A stretch of DNA of 64,000 nucleotides, taken from NCBI GenBank assembly GCA_900109895.1, contig FOBR01000001.1, forward strand, positions 248,001 through 312,000, given 5' to 3'. The translations under genes and the position numbers were made by a program. Position 1 is the stretch's first letter, and each line of letters starts with the position of its first letter. The stretch comes from a bacterium A37T11 (GTDB lineage: Bacteria > Bacteroidota > Bacteroidia > Sphingobacteriales > Sphingobacteriaceae). Positions 26,774 through 35,900 of the stretch are shown piece by piece. The notes beneath the pieces were generated by a model. The model saw nothing but the letters and a program-made list of their open reading frames with translations, made no database searches and had not been told where the DNA came from.

Positions 26774-28054
26774 TTAATCGAAAGTAGATTTTCCTTCTTT
26801 CATTTTATCTAATGTTTTTTTAAATCCAACATTCATTTGTACGACTTTATCTTCTAATGAAATAGCCTCATTTTTACGGCCCAATTTATATAATAAATTG
26901 GCCTTAGTATCCAAAATGGATGCCATTACATTATTAGGTGTAATATTTATAGCTCTTTCACTAATTTCAACACCTTTCTCAAGAACAACGGGATCGCTAG
27001 AATACATAAATATATTCCAAGCTAAATCATTTAAAAATAGAAAATTTCTCTGTCGAGGGTCATTAAGTTCCATTATGCGAAGCGATTCCAATGACGATGC
27101 TATATAATTCACATGATCTTTTTTATATTGAAACCACCTGACCTTGGCATCTACTAATACCTGTTTAATTAGTTTATCTGTGTATTTCCCGTATAACTTC
27201 ATTGCAATCATTTTCCAATCTGGGTCAGAATTTTGCTTAGCAGAATATTCTATCAAGGGAAGTATATAGCTATTGTAAATAATATGCTGGATAAGTGATG
27301 TCGAAATGCCTGGATTATTTAGCAAGCTATCAACAGTTACCTGATTAGTATATAACGCGTTAAACAAACTAGATTCAGGGGAAATATACTTGATATTTTT
27401 ACTTATAAGGCTAATATTATCTTCACTAAACAACCTAGCATACTCTAACTTACCAAGATAATTAGTTATGTAATCTGCCATAACTAAATCGGACGTAACT
27501 TCATCGCCTGCTTCTTTTAAGTTAGTTGCTAAAATTGGCCATTTCGTTATAGATAGTTTACCCTCCTTATATTTATTATAGGCTGAATACAATTGTTTTT
27601 CACTATCAACTGCGTCGTTGACCATTGTAACAAACTTTTCGAGGCTTTTAAATCCGACTGCACGATGCAATAGTTTACCATTGGGAGAGAAAAATAAATA
27701 GGTAGGCAATGCAGATACATTATACTGCTTTTCAATTTCCTTGACAGTAACATACCAGCTACGGATAAAGGTGGCATCTTGTTTGGCAGAATCCATTTGA
27801 ACTTTGACGGCAATAAAGGTTTCATTCAATGCAGCCCCAGCGCTATCTGTTGGATAAACCTCTTTATCCATTTTCTTGCAAGGACCGCACCACGTAGCGT
27901 AACAGTCCATAAAAATGTATTTATGCTCTTTATTCGCTTTGGCACGTATTTGATCCCAGGTGAGTTCCGTTTCGAATTTTACCCCTTTATAATCTAACGG
28001 CTGTGCCATGGCAAAAATCGGAAATATCCAAGATATTAATATCACACACTTCAT
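26774..28054 (-). CDS. Periplasmic thioredoxin-fold protein with long helical C-terminus
   Basis: 426 residues. A signal peptide ends IFAMAQ. The thioredoxin domain covers about 30-145 with YATWCGPCKKM (Cys56, Cys59) and the cis-Pro segment VSALPTYLFFSPNGK. The remaining 270 residues are helical and end in a TPR-like repeat (VLEKGVEISERAINITPNNV, ASILDTKANLLYKLGRKNEA). It is downstream of SusD by 70 bp and upstream of the S9 peptidase by 80 bp in the same direction. Disulfide reduction of imported peptides or of surface proteins is inferred. It is a different thioredoxin type from the TlpA proteins of loci 1 and 4. Confidence 0.87.
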   Translation of the reverse strand: MKCVILISWIFPIFAMAQPLDYKGVKFETELTWDQIRAKANKEHKYIFMDCYATWCGPCKKMDKEVYPTDSAGAALNETFIAVKVQMDSAKQDATFIRSWYVTVKEIEKQYNVSALPTYLFFSPNGKLLHRAVGFKSLEKFVTMVNDAVDSEKQLYSAYNKYKEGKLSITKWPILATNLKEAGDEVTSDLVMADYITNYLGKLEYARLFSEDNISLISKNIKYISPESSLFNALYTNQVTVDSLLNNPGISTSLIQHIIYNSYILPLIEYSAKQNSDPDWKMIAMKLYGKYTDKLIKQVLVDAKVRWFQYKKDHVNYIASSLESLRIMELNDPRQRNFLFLNDLAWNIFMYSSDPVVLEKGVEISERAINITPNNVMASILDTKANLLYKLGRKNEAISLEDKVVQMNVGFKKTLDKMKEGKSTFD

Positions 28055-28124
28055 ATACTCATCATTTACATTATTTATTAAATTATTTTGATGGAAGCAA
28101 AGCCAGTTTTTTCTTGTGTGGCTT

Positions 28125-29588
28125 CTAGTATCCTGTATTCTGTTCCAAATTAGGATCAGCTTCTATATTCGAATTGGGAATGGGGTAAAGTTGCTGATAG
28201 GTTTGCCAGGATTGTCCATCAGCCTTGATCGGAGTCATTACTGTCATCACTTGGTCAATAATGCTCCATCGTTTTAAATCGAACCACCGATGGCCTAGTT
28301 CTGTGAATAATTCCAACCGTCGTTCATGTTGGATGGCTGTCATAAGCGACGTTTGTGTAGTAGCATCAGTGGATGCTAAACCCGCGCGCCGCCTTATCAC
28401 ATTTAGGTCACTAGCAGCACTGTTATCGCCGCTAAGTTTGCCTAACATAGCCCTGGCTTCTGCCCTAATCAAATATTGTTCGCCCAATCGCATCATCATG
28501 GGATATTCCGTAACGGCGGCATTCTGTGTGGCACTTTTGTATTTATAAGGGTAGTAATAGTCAGTGCCACTAATGTTGGTTTTGTTCAACCAATGGCTTT
28601 TGCGGCCATCGTCATCGCTGAAACTATTCAATAAATCCGGGTTGATGTACATCGTGTTATTCGTAGACAAGCTAAATCCGGTAGCGGGTATAATGAAATT
28701 TAACGCATCTTGTGTATTCCAACCTGTGATAACAGGCTGCAAGGCCCAAATAGTCTCCTTGCTGTTTTTAAGGAATACATTATCCAGGGCTACGGTGTCA
28801 AACAATGCGTTTTGAGCAATTACCTCACTGGCGTAGGTTTCTGCATCGGCCCAATCACTTGTGTACAAAGAAACACGCGCTAACAATGCCGCCGCAGCCC
28901 ATTTGGTAGGGCGCACCCGCTCACTACTACTTGTTAACAAAGTAGCATCCAAATAATCAGCAGAAAGCAAGGTGTACGCTTCTTTTAAATCAGTTTTCAC
29001 CTGTTTGTAAATCGTTTCAGATGAAGATTTTGCCAACAGAGCGTTGTTCTGGTAGTCGGTATTGGTTACTAAGGGGAGCCCTCCGAAACAGTTGACAAGG
29101 TAAAAATTACATAATGCCCTTGAGAATTTGGCCTCACCCAATAATTGTTGAGCCACAGCTGGTGTCAGGGAAGTAGATGCGCCGATACGTTCGATAGCCT
29201 GGTTACAGTAGTAGATCAACTGGTAACAGGGAGTCCAAAGCGCGCCTCCAGATTGGAAATTGGAATTTTCAATTAAATCATTTCTGAAAAACCGATATTG
29301 CATTATTTGGTAAAGATTAGTACTATTTGCTACTCCATCCCATACAAATAGCTCGTCTGCTCCTAAACCAGCGTATAAGGACAATGAAAGAATGCTAAAT
29401 GAAACAGATGTATTTGATACGTTGCTTATCGTGGAATAGATTCTTGTCAATACTGCTATAGCTGTTGCATCGTTTTCATAAACACTTGCATCCGTAATGC
29501 TGGTAGTCGGAGAAGAGACTTCCACCAATTTTTCACAGCCAAATAGCATAACTGATAGAAATACCACCAGTAAATATTTTGATTTCAT
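28125..29588 (-). CDS. SusD/RagB family surface lipoprotein (locus 3)
   Basis: 487 residues. Lipobox MLFGC (Cys18), then EKLVEVSSPTTSITDASVYE. The helices QQLLGEAKFSRALCNFYLVN and the end motifs ERRLELFTELGHRWFDLKRW and YPIPNSNIEADPNLEQNTGY are those of SusD/RagB. It forms the lid on the SusC barrel. It follows SusC by 25 bp and precedes a thioredoxin and an S9 peptidase, so the ligand of this locus may be a peptide (inference). Confidence 0.93.
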   Translation of the reverse strand: MKSKYLLVVFLSVMLFGCEKLVEVSSPTTSITDASVYENDATAIAVLTRIYSTISNVSNTSVSFSILSLSLYAGLGADELFVWDGVANSTNLYQIMQYRFFRNDLIENSNFQSGGALWTPCYQLIYYCNQAIERIGASTSLTPAVAQQLLGEAKFSRALCNFYLVNCFGGLPLVTNTDYQNNALLAKSSSETIYKQVKTDLKEAYTLLSADYLDATLLTSSSERVRPTKWAAAALLARVSLYTSDWADAETYASEVIAQNALFDTVALDNVFLKNSKETIWALQPVITGWNTQDALNFIIPATGFSLSTNNTMYINPDLLNSFSDDDGRKSHWLNKTNISGTDYYYPYKYKSATQNAAVTEYPMMMRLGEQYLIRAEARAMLGKLSGDNSAASDLNVIRRRAGLASTDATTQTSLMTAIQHERRLELFTELGHRWFDLKRWSIIDQVMTVMTPIKADGQSWQTYQQLYPIPNSNIEADPNLEQNTGY

Positions 29589-29613
29589 ATCTGAATAATT
29601 AAGACTTAGTAAA

Positions 29614-32600
29614 TTAGAGTGTCGCCTGGATACCCAGGTTTATAGTGCGTAAAGGTGGTATAGCACTTTTTAAGCTTTCAGGATCTAAGCCTTTGTAACC
29701 TGTAAATGTCCATAAGTTTTGAGCCTGGATGAATACCTTTAAATTTTGAAAATGAAGCTCGGAGTTTACTTCCTTTGGAAGTAGATATGAAATGGACAAG
29801 TTCTTTAAGCGAACAAATGAAGCATCTGTAATTCCACTATTCAATGCATATCCGCTAATTGTTTCATTTGCAGATGTCGTACTATACTTTTGGATAGGTT
29901 TTATATCTCCCTCCTTTTGCCAACGCTCAAGTGCATAAGTAGGCTGATTGTTCGATCCACTTTGAAAACTACCCATACTTCCTCGGAAATAATCATCATT
30001 CGAGTACGCCTTTTGTTTCACAAATTGGAAAAACACGTCCAGTTGTATCCCTTTATATTGGATGGTATTTTGAAATCCGCCGTAGAAAGTCGGAGCAGTG
30101 TTAACAACAACTGTCCGGTCCGTTCCATAGGCAGGGCTGCTTGTTAACTCTCCCTTTGCTGTAATAAACTGATACAGGCCTGTGGCTGGATTAACACCGT
30201 GCAGATTATAGTTCTTGGTGATACTTAGAGGTTGCCCAATAACGAGCGTAGATCCATAGGATGAACTAGCCAGATTGGGAAAAGCAGCAAGTTTGTTTCG
30301 TGCGCTGGTAAAGTTGAGGGAACTATTCCAAGAAAAAGACCTGCGCTTGATATTATATGTTTGTATACTAAACTCCCATATCGTATTCTGAACCGTTGCA
30401 GGAAAATTACTGGTGATTGAAGTAAAACCAACAAAACTTGGTAACGAATAGGGTAATAGTTGATTACTTGATCTATTTTTAGAATAGCTTATTCCTGCGA
30501 TAATACGGTCTTTCCAAAAACCCAAATCAATACCAAGACTTAATTTTCTGGTACTTTCCCATTGTAACAAGGGATTATACAGGTTGCTCACGGTTAATGT
30601 TGCAATACCTTGATAGGGAACCCCTATAGTTAGGTTCTGAAATAAACTGTAATACTGATAATCGGGAATCTGATCATTGCCCGTAGTCCCATAGCTTCCC
30701 CGTATCTTCCCAAAACTTAAAGCTCCAATATTATCCTTGACAAAGGATTCCTCGCTGAAGATCCAGGCAGCGCCAACAGCGCCAAAACTATGAAAACGAC
30801 TATCCGGACCAAATCGACTGCTACCATCTCGACGGGCCGTAAGATTAAGGATGTATTTTTTCCTGTAAGAATAATTTAGCCGCGTAAAAAGCGCACTATA
30901 CCGATATATAAGATCAATGGGTGTATTATAAACCGTTGTTGCCGAAGAAAGACTACGTATCAGCAAATCACTGCTATATCCATAGCTAGCTGTGTAAAGA
31001 TTATTGCTGTTTTTTCGTTGAATGGTTCCACCTAATAGCATGTCAAAACTATGCGGTCCCAGGTTTTTCTTATAGTTGATTTGGGGCTCTACAATCCACG
31101 AACTGATCGTACTATTGGAGGATGTCACAGATCTCGAAAAGGTTGCAAGCCTGGAGGGATCTACTGAGGCGGCCAATGTAGGGGTAAAATCACGTATATT
31201 CAAATAGTTATACCCTAAATTTGCCAATACTATCAAACCAGATACTACTTGATAACTGATAGCCGCATTGCTCAATAAGGTCTTGGTAGTATTCTCATAG
31301 TGGTTTAGGAGTGTACCCATTGGATTCGTCCAACTGCCAACTCCGGAAGGACGCGGTGCCCAATTTAGGGTTCCATCCGCTTTATATAATGCGGGGGCGT
31401 TAGGTGCTAAAAAAATGGTTGAGGCAGTGAAATCGGTAGTAGGCAGGATATTCTTATCATATAGATAGCTAGTGGAAAGCTGAAGCTTATACCGTTGGTT
31501 TTTGGATGTATTGCTCAGGCTAAAATTAGCACTTCCTTTTTGATCCTTAAAATCACCTGGAAAGACCGTGGTTTGCTTAAAATAAGTTCCCCCAAATAGA
31601 AATTTAGTCAAGTCATTTCCTCCAGACACAGAAGCATTTGCACTGGTCGTTTTGGCTGTACCGCCGATCAATACTTTTTGCCAATCGGTATACCTGGTCG
31701 TATCCCACAAACCATTAACATCGTAGTCGGTGTTTGTGGGAGTAGTGCTAATAGACGGAACGGTCAGCCCATCATTTTTAAAGGCTTCCCGACGCATTTC
31801 TAAATATTGAGAGGTGTTCATCAAATCCAGTTTTTTTGCGATGGTCCCCCAACCCTGTTGATAATCAGCAGTAAGCCTTGTAGGACCGGTCAAACCTTTT
31901 TTCGTTGTAATGATGATAGCCCCATTCGCGGCACGGGAGCCATAAATAGCGGTAGCATCGGCGTCCTTCAACACGGTGATGCTCTCAATAGTTGATGGAT
32001 TTAGATAGTTAAGCGGACTTCCATTACCTGTATTACCAACTCCCCCTCCAGAAGTTTTTAAAATATCAGCCCCTGAAAACCGCAACGTTTGTGAAGGATA
32101 TGGCATGCCATCCACTACAATCAACGGGTCGTTTCCGTTTGCTGTATATATGCTATTTTGACCTTGCAATCGAACAGTGACTCCACCTCCTGCAAGGCCG
32201 GTATTTTGGGTCACTACGAGGCCAGGGATGCGTCCCTGAAGGGCTAGTAACGGATTTTGCACCGGTTGTTTGGCTATATCTTCTGCGCTAATGGAACTAA
32301 TGTTTCCGGTAGATAGGCGACGACTGGTAGTACCATAGGCAATAATTTGTACTTCATCAAGCGCCGATTGGGTGATGTGTAGCACAATGCTTCCCATTTG
32401 CGCTTTTGCTGGAAGTTCCTTTGGCTGGTAGCCCATAGCTGTGATTTGAAGCGTAGTTCCGATGGGGACGTTGTTTAAGATAAACTGGCCATTAGAACCC
32501 GATGAGCTAGTACTATTACCATTTTTCACCCTGATTGTCGCTCCGGCAATGGGTTGGCGCAGGGAGTCGGTGACGCGACCGATGACGGTAATGGTTTGTT

Positions 32601-32982
32601 GAAGCGATCCTTCGGCAGGCCCGGAATGACGAGAGGGCAAGAAAATGTCAAGAAAACTTTCTTTTTTCTTCTCCAACAAAATATTTTTATCAACCAATCG
32701 GTATGTCAGGGGCTGATCGCTGAACACCTGGTCCAGAAACCCTTCCAAGGGCATGTTTTCGGCACTTATGGTGATGTTTTTACTGTTTTTAAGCATAGAC
32801 TTGTTGCCGGCTACTTCATAGCCGGTCTGCTGGCGCACGGCTTCCAAAACGGTTGCTAGGGGCAGGTGTGTACCTTTCAGCGTAACCGTTTGTGAATAGC
32901 TGGCAGCACTCACGGTTAGGAAGCCACCCAACAGAAAGCATAGGAGTAAACGCATCACTCTATAAAAGTAAATTTTATTCAT
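29614..32982 (-). CDS. SusC/RagA TonB-linked outer membrane transporter with STN domain (locus 3)
   Basis: 1122 residues. Signal peptide (LLLCFLLGGFLTVSAASYSQ), STN domain (TLKGTHLPLATVLEAVRQQT, about 35-105), CarboxypepD_reg domain (about 130-205, VIGRVTDSLRQPIAGATIRV), plug with SITVLKDADATAIYGSRAAN, and the barrel ending in LGIQATL. The STN domain predicts signalling to the FecR protein upstream. Downstream partners are SusD, thioredoxin and an S9 peptidase. Start MNKIYFYRVMR aligns with the other STN-type SusC starts. It is complete. Confidence 0.94.
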   Translation of the reverse strand: MNKIYFYRVMRLLLCFLLGGFLTVSAASYSQTVTLKGTHLPLATVLEAVRQQTGYEVAGNKSMLKNSKNITISAENMPLEGFLDQVFSDQPLTYRLVDKNILLEKKKESFLDIFLPSRHSGPAEGSLQQTITVIGRVTDSLRQPIAGATIRVKNGNSTSSSGSNGQFILNNVPIGTTLQITAMGYQPKELPAKAQMGSIVLHITQSALDEVQIIAYGTTSRRLSTGNISSISAEDIAKQPVQNPLLALQGRIPGLVVTQNTGLAGGGVTVRLQGQNSIYTANGNDPLIVVDGMPYPSQTLRFSGADILKTSGGGVGNTGNGSPLNYLNPSTIESITVLKDADATAIYGSRAANGAIIITTKKGLTGPTRLTADYQQGWGTIAKKLDLMNTSQYLEMRREAFKNDGLTVPSISTTPTNTDYDVNGLWDTTRYTDWQKVLIGGTAKTTSANASVSGGNDLTKFLFGGTYFKQTTVFPGDFKDQKGSANFSLSNTSKNQRYKLQLSTSYLYDKNILPTTDFTASTIFLAPNAPALYKADGTLNWAPRPSGVGSWTNPMGTLLNHYENTTKTLLSNAAISYQVVSGLIVLANLGYNYLNIRDFTPTLAASVDPSRLATFSRSVTSSNSTISSWIVEPQINYKKNLGPHSFDMLLGGTIQRKNSNNLYTASYGYSSDLLIRSLSSATTVYNTPIDLIYRYSALFTRLNYSYRKKYILNLTARRDGSSRFGPDSRFHSFGAVGAAWIFSEESFVKDNIGALSFGKIRGSYGTTGNDQIPDYQYYSLFQNLTIGVPYQGIATLTVSNLYNPLLQWESTRKLSLGIDLGFWKDRIIAGISYSKNRSSNQLLPYSLPSFVGFTSITSNFPATVQNTIWEFSIQTYNIKRRSFSWNSSLNFTSARNKLAAFPNLASSSYGSTLVIGQPLSITKNYNLHGVNPATGLYQFITAKGELTSSPAYGTDRTVVVNTAPTFYGGFQNTIQYKGIQLDVFFQFVKQKAYSNDDYFRGSMGSFQSGSNNQPTYALERWQKEGDIKPIQKYSTTSANETISGYALNSGITDASFVRLKNLSISYLLPKEVNSELHFQNLKVFIQAQNLWTFTGYKGLDPESLKSAIPPLRTINLGIQATL

Positions 32983-32999
32983 TAACTTTGTTTATTAGC

Positions 33000-33025
33000 T
33001 TAGGATAGTAAATACACAGTTATTT
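33000..33025 (-). promoter_or_regulatory. Candidate ECF-sigma promoter of susC locus 3
   Basis: Minus strand AAATAA, 12 bases, TATCCTAA, matching the arrangement at loci 1 and 2. It lies 18 bases before the susC start codon. Confidence 0.5.
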
Positions 33026-33063
33026 TTACGCAATAGGGATAATCATTGCTATCCGGGCTGATT

Positions 33064-33096
33064 AAGGGGAGTGTACCACCACTCTCCTTTCTTTTT
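33064..33096 (+). terminator. Plus-strand intrinsic terminator between fecR and susC, locus 3
   Basis: Arms AAGGGGAGTG and CACTCTCCTT with a loop of six, followed by a T-rich run. The single imperfect pair is G-U only in plus-strand RNA, as at loci 1 and 2. Confidence 0.72.
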
Positions 33097-33131
33097 AGAC
33101 GCCAGCGTGAACGTCTGCTTTGTTCAGGTTT

Positions 33132-34457
33132 TCATGGCTTTTCCCCTCCTTTTTTGGCCTGCATTATGATCATTTTTCGTCCTTCCAACCGGTAGCGGAT
33201 GCCATTGGCCTCCAGCAGCGCCATTACGGTGGATAAAGTATTGCTTCGGTATATCCCCCCGAAAAATTCGGGCTCGGGGATTTTCCCCTCGTAAAGCACT
33301 TCGATGTTATACCAACGGGATAACTCGGCCATGATCTGGGTAAATGGTTTGTTGTCGAAACTGAATTTGTTATCTTTCCAGGCCAGTTCGCGGGTAATGT
33401 CCACTTTGCTCACCGTTAGGCTGTCGCCTTTTACTACCGCTTGCTGCGCTGGAGTTAAAAGTTGTAGGTTATACGTTTTAAGTTTTAAGTTTTGCGATTT
33501 GACTTGGACTTTTCCTTCTACCAGGGTTGTTTTCGTTTCTTTTTCATCGTTGAACGCTGTGACGTTGAATTTGGTGCCAAGGACTAATATTTCTTGGTTG
33601 CGGCTCTTTACTACAAATGGCACATTTGATTTACGATTTACGAGGTACGATTTACGATTATCCTGCATGGCGCCGATTGAAGGATTGTTATTTACTTCGA
33701 AGTATGCTTCGCCTTCCAAACTCACTTCCCTCCTATCTCCCGAAAATCGGGATGGGTACTTCAAAGTGCTGGCTGCGTTTAACCAAACCTTAGTTCCGTC
33801 GCTGAGTATTATTTGGTATTGGCCGCCTTTGGGGGTGGACAAAGTTAACATCGTACTATTTACGATTGACGAATTACGATTTTCGGAACGAAGTGTAGAT
33901 CCCGATGAGCGAAGCGGGTCGGGAACGATTGTTTTTGCTGCGATTTTTGTTCCATCATTATAACTAATATCCTCGTCTCTGATTTGGATTCCGCGTTTGG
34001 CACTATCCAACTCCACTTTCGTGCCGTCAGCCAAGGTTAGCGTGGCTTGGTTGTAGCCTGGTAAAATCTCTTGATTTACGATGTTAGTTTTACGATTTAC
34101 GAATAAATCGCCTCGATAAAGGTATAGTGCCGTGGCTAAAGCTACTATAATGGCTGCAGCGGCGTAATATTTCATATATGACCATCGGTACTGTTTATGG
34201 GGAGAAAGTTGTTTTACGGGCTTCTCTGGCGGCTGTATTCGGTCGTGGAGCTTTTGCTTGACGCCCGCAACGAGGTGGTCTATCCGTTCTTCCTGGTCTG
34301 GGATGACTTCCAGCCGATGGATTTCTTTGCGGATGTTTTCCCGAAGGTTCGCTTCGTCTTCTGCTAATTCAAAATAGCGCAGCAGCTCGTCCAGCTCTTG
34401 TTCGCTGTACTGGTTGCTGAGGTATTTTTGAAATAGTTCCTGAAGACGTGATTCCAT
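33132..34457 (-). CDS. FecR-family anti-sigma factor with repeat-derived insertions (locus 3)
   Basis: 441 residues, 30-37 longer than its two paralogs here. Anti-sigma region 1-90, membrane helix about 94-114, FecR domain with GQYQIILSDGTKVWLNAAST and EVSLEGEAYFEV, and C-terminal FSFDNKPFTQIMAELSRWYN. The extra length sits in linkers: IVPDPLRSSGSTLRSENRNS, AMQDNRKSYLVNRKSN, QNLKLKTYNLQL and NRKTNIVNQ. Their DNA is made of TTTACGA/TTACGAT-type heptamer repeats and a CCCGA...TCGGG hairpin, that is, repeat elements inserted in frame. The core motifs are intact, so it should still control the sigma factor 68 bp upstream. Confidence 0.92.
   Translation of the reverse strand: MESRLQELFQKYLSNQYSEQELDELLRYFELAEDEANLRENIRKEIHRLEVIPDQEERIDHLVAGVKQKLHDRIQPPEKPVKQLSPHKQYRWSYMKYYAAAAIIVALATALYLYRGDLFVNRKTNIVNQEILPGYNQATLTLADGTKVELDSAKRGIQIRDEDISYNDGTKIAAKTIVPDPLRSSGSTLRSENRNSSIVNSTMLTLSTPKGGQYQIILSDGTKVWLNAASTLKYPSRFSGDRREVSLEGEAYFEVNNNPSIGAMQDNRKSYLVNRKSNVPFVVKSRNQEILVLGTKFNVTAFNDEKETKTTLVEGKVQVKSQNLKLKTYNLQLLTPAQQAVVKGDSLTVSKVDITRELAWKDNKFSFDNKPFTQIMAELSRWYNIEVLYEGKIPEPEFFGGIYRSNTLSTVMALLEANGIRYRLEGRKMIIMQAKKGGEKP
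33456..33512 (-). repeat. Short-repeat insertion in fecR, segment a
   Basis: The plus strand reads GTTAAAAGTTGTAGGTTATA then CGTTTTAAGTTTTAAGTTTT. It is close to the ACGTATAAC-type array inside the CHAP gene at 36.1 kb and encodes the linker KSQNLKLKTYNLQLL. Confidence 0.5.
33621..33674 (-). repeat. Heptamer repeat insertion in fecR, segment b, with GGCGCCATGCAGG boundary
   Basis: Four copies of GATTTAC/GGTAC-GATTTAC type heptamers end at CCTGCATGGCGCC (33662-33674). The same 13-base boundary ends the insertion at 36116-36158 in another gene. The insertion keeps the frame. Confidence 0.65.
33858..33928 (-). repeat. Heptamer repeat plus REP-like hairpin insertion in fecR, segment c
   Basis: Plus strand TTTACGATTGACGAATTACG is followed by a hairpin of CCCGA and TCGGG arms around GCGAAGC. 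It encodes VPDPLRSSGSTLRSENRNSS, absent from both paralogs. Confidence 0.55.
34070..34107 (-). repeat. Heptamer repeat insertion in fecR, segment d
   Basis: Plus strand TGATTTACGATG then TTTTACGATTTACGAA, the same heptamer type as segments b and c. It lies at the linker right after the membrane helix. Confidence 0.5.
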
Positions 34458-34525
34458 TTCTTTCCTTTTTATACACCCTATACGCTTGAGATGGAAATTT
34501 CAGTAGCTCTTTAATGAAAAAAAAA

Positions 34526-35125
34526 TTATATTCCTTGTAAAATAGCCGAAACCAGTACGATGAGGCCTAAACCGGTATTGGGGTTAAAGTATTGTTTAAA
34601 GAAAGCATTGGCCTTTTTGATGTGGTCGTTGATGGCATTGACCGATACGCCCAGCTGTTGGGCGGCTTCTTCGTAGGACAGGCCATCTATCTTACACAGG
34701 ATGACGACTTCCCGTCGTTTCGGGGGGAGCTGGTCAATGGCCTTATATAATAAGGTCCGGTTTTCGGCATCAAACAGCTTTTCTTCAATGTGGCTGTAGA
34801 GCTCTGTGGCGGTGTTCAAAAAGTGCTTACGCATTTCTTTATCACGGCTGGCCTTGCGGAAACGATCATAGACCAGGTTTTCGGCTATGCGAAACAGGTA
34901 GGCCTTAATGGGTTGTTCCGGATCGATCTTTTCCCGGTTCTCCCAAAGTTTCATAAACAGGTCTTGCAGGGCTTCATCAGCCATGTCGTTGTCTTTGAGT
35001 AAACGGAGCAGATTTTTGGCTAATTGCCGCTTATAGGTATCATAAATAAGGTTAAACGCAGCGTAATCTCCTTCCCGAAGGCGGTGTAGGGTGTCTTTTT
35101 CGTCTGGAGTATCGGTTGTCTGCAT
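34526..35125 (-). CDS. RNA polymerase ECF sigma factor (locus 3)
   Basis: 199 residues. Region 2: FNLIYDTYKRQLAKNLLRLL and ADEALQDLFMKLWENREKID; region 4: VVILCKIDGLSYEEAAQQLG and VSVNAINDHIKKANAFFKQY. The tail is hydrophobic (LGLIVLVSAILQGI). A longer open frame begins at 35251, but its first 42 residues have no family match and cover the promoter region, so the ATG at 35125 is used. It should drive the locus 3 operon after release from FecR. A TATCCAAA box 37 bases upstream hints that the sigma factor may also activate its own gene. Confidence 0.92.
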   Translation of the reverse strand: MQTTDTPDEKDTLHRLREGDYAAFNLIYDTYKRQLAKNLLRLLKDNDMADEALQDLFMKLWENREKIDPEQPIKAYLFRIAENLVYDRFRKASRDKEMRKHFLNTATELYSHIEEKLFDAENRTLLYKAIDQLPPKRREVVILCKIDGLSYEEAAQQLGVSVNAINDHIKKANAFFKQYFNPNTGLGLIVLVSAILQGI

Positions 35126-35161
35126 AACGGACTGTTTTGATGGAGTAAAGTTAGGGAATTG

Positions 35162-35169
35162 TTTGGATA
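35162..35169 (-). promoter_or_regulatory. TATCCAAA box before the locus 3 sigma gene
   Basis: The same octamer as in the candidate ECF promoters of susC 1 and 2. No AAATAA block lies at the right distance, so this is a weak candidate for autoregulation. Confidence 0.3.
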
Positions 35170-35224
35170 ATTGTGTTTTTATTAAAAAATTATTTTTTTG
35201 TGTTGGCACACCTGAAGAAGTGAT

Positions 35225-35254
35225 AGGGTGGCCCGCCGACGGCGGGACCACCCT
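35225..35254 (-). terminator. GC-rich hairpin after the fibronectin/CHAP cassette
   Basis: Arms AGGGTGG-CCCGCCG and CGGCGGG-CCACCCT pair fully except for a one-base bulge; it starts five bases past the stop of the fibronectin gene. No strong U-tract follows, so it may be a dispersed repeat or a mRNA 3'-end stabiliser as much as a terminator. Confidence 0.5.
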
Positions 35255-35259
35255 AAGGA

Positions 35260-35892
35260 TTACCGGGCCCGCAAAGACACAATATCACTCCAATCCCCAA
35301 TCCCCTTGGTATTCCTGGCACGAACGCGTACATAATAGCGTTCATCAGGAATGACCGGTGCAATGGTATTAGCCCGGGATGAGCCGGTAAAGAACGACTC
35401 TCCCCAGATAGGATCGCCGTTTTCATCCAGCTGGTAGCTGATTTGGTACTCATACTGGTAGGCTTCCTTCAGGGAGTCAAAGTCCAGCCGCATCTGGCCG
35501 CTTTGACGTCCGTCGGTTACTTTTACTCCGGTTACTTTACCTGGTGAAGGCAGGTCTTTGGGCTGTGCACCCATGTCAAAACCTGAGCTGAAGAGCATCG
35601 GGGCGTTGCCATCGGCCACATCGTTTACGCAGTTGGCCAGCCTTCTCATGGCTTTCAACAGTACGATCCGTGCTTCATCCTTCATACTGATCTCCAGCGA
35701 GCTTCCGCGTGGGCTGGCGATGGCCAGTTTATCCTTAAAATCATCGGCCAGCACCTTAAAATCAGCTGCCGTAGGCACTGCATCCGGGAAAAACGTATTG
35801 CCGGTGAGGCCCAGTACCACCCCGTCTGCCCGGGTGGATAATTCGTGATCGTTCAAGCGATCGTAGTTTGATTTTACTTTGTTTATTCTCAT
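35260..35892 (-). CDS. Fibronectin type III domain protein of the CHAP cassette
   Basis: 210 residues with no signal peptide. The C-terminal half is a fibronectin type III fold: PSPGKVTGVKVTDGRQSGQM, YQYEYQISYQLDENGDPIWG, and the closing YYVRVRARNTKGIGDWSDIV. The N-terminal half (about 1-110) is helical and has no family I recognise. It starts eight bases after the CHAP peptidase gene. Such Fn3 proteins without a signal are widespread in Bacteroidota accessory regions, often as cytoplasmic or phage-like products. A structural or binding role with the peptidase is inferred. Confidence 0.75.
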   Translation of the reverse strand: MRINKVKSNYDRLNDHELSTRADGVVLGLTGNTFFPDAVPTAADFKVLADDFKDKLAIASPRGSSLEISMKDEARIVLLKAMRRLANCVNDVADGNAPMLFSSGFDMGAQPKDLPSPGKVTGVKVTDGRQSGQMRLDFDSLKEAYQYEYQISYQLDENGDPIWGESFFTGSSRANTIAPVIPDERYYVRVRARNTKGIGDWSDIVSLRAR

Positions 35893-35900
35893 GTTATGTA

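Larger units (their letters stand above)
32997..33096 (+). ncRNA. Candidate DonS-like antisense RNA, locus 3
   Basis: A perfect plus-strand -7 box TAACTTTG (32983-32990) lies against the susC start codon and points away from susC. About 75-100 bases later is the plus-strand terminator at 33064-33096. The RNA would cover the susC leader and promoter box in antisense, as in loci 1 and 2. No -33 box is evident. Confidence 0.45.

Noticed and set aside
8816-33096. The three FecR-SusC hairpins as sense-strand attenuators
   Set aside because: None has a U-tract on the minus strand, and the imperfect pairs are mismatches in minus-strand RNA.
35126-35251. N-terminal extension of the locus 3 sigma factor
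   Set aside because: The 42 extra residues have no match to sigma factors and would run through the promoter and the GC-rich hairpin region.
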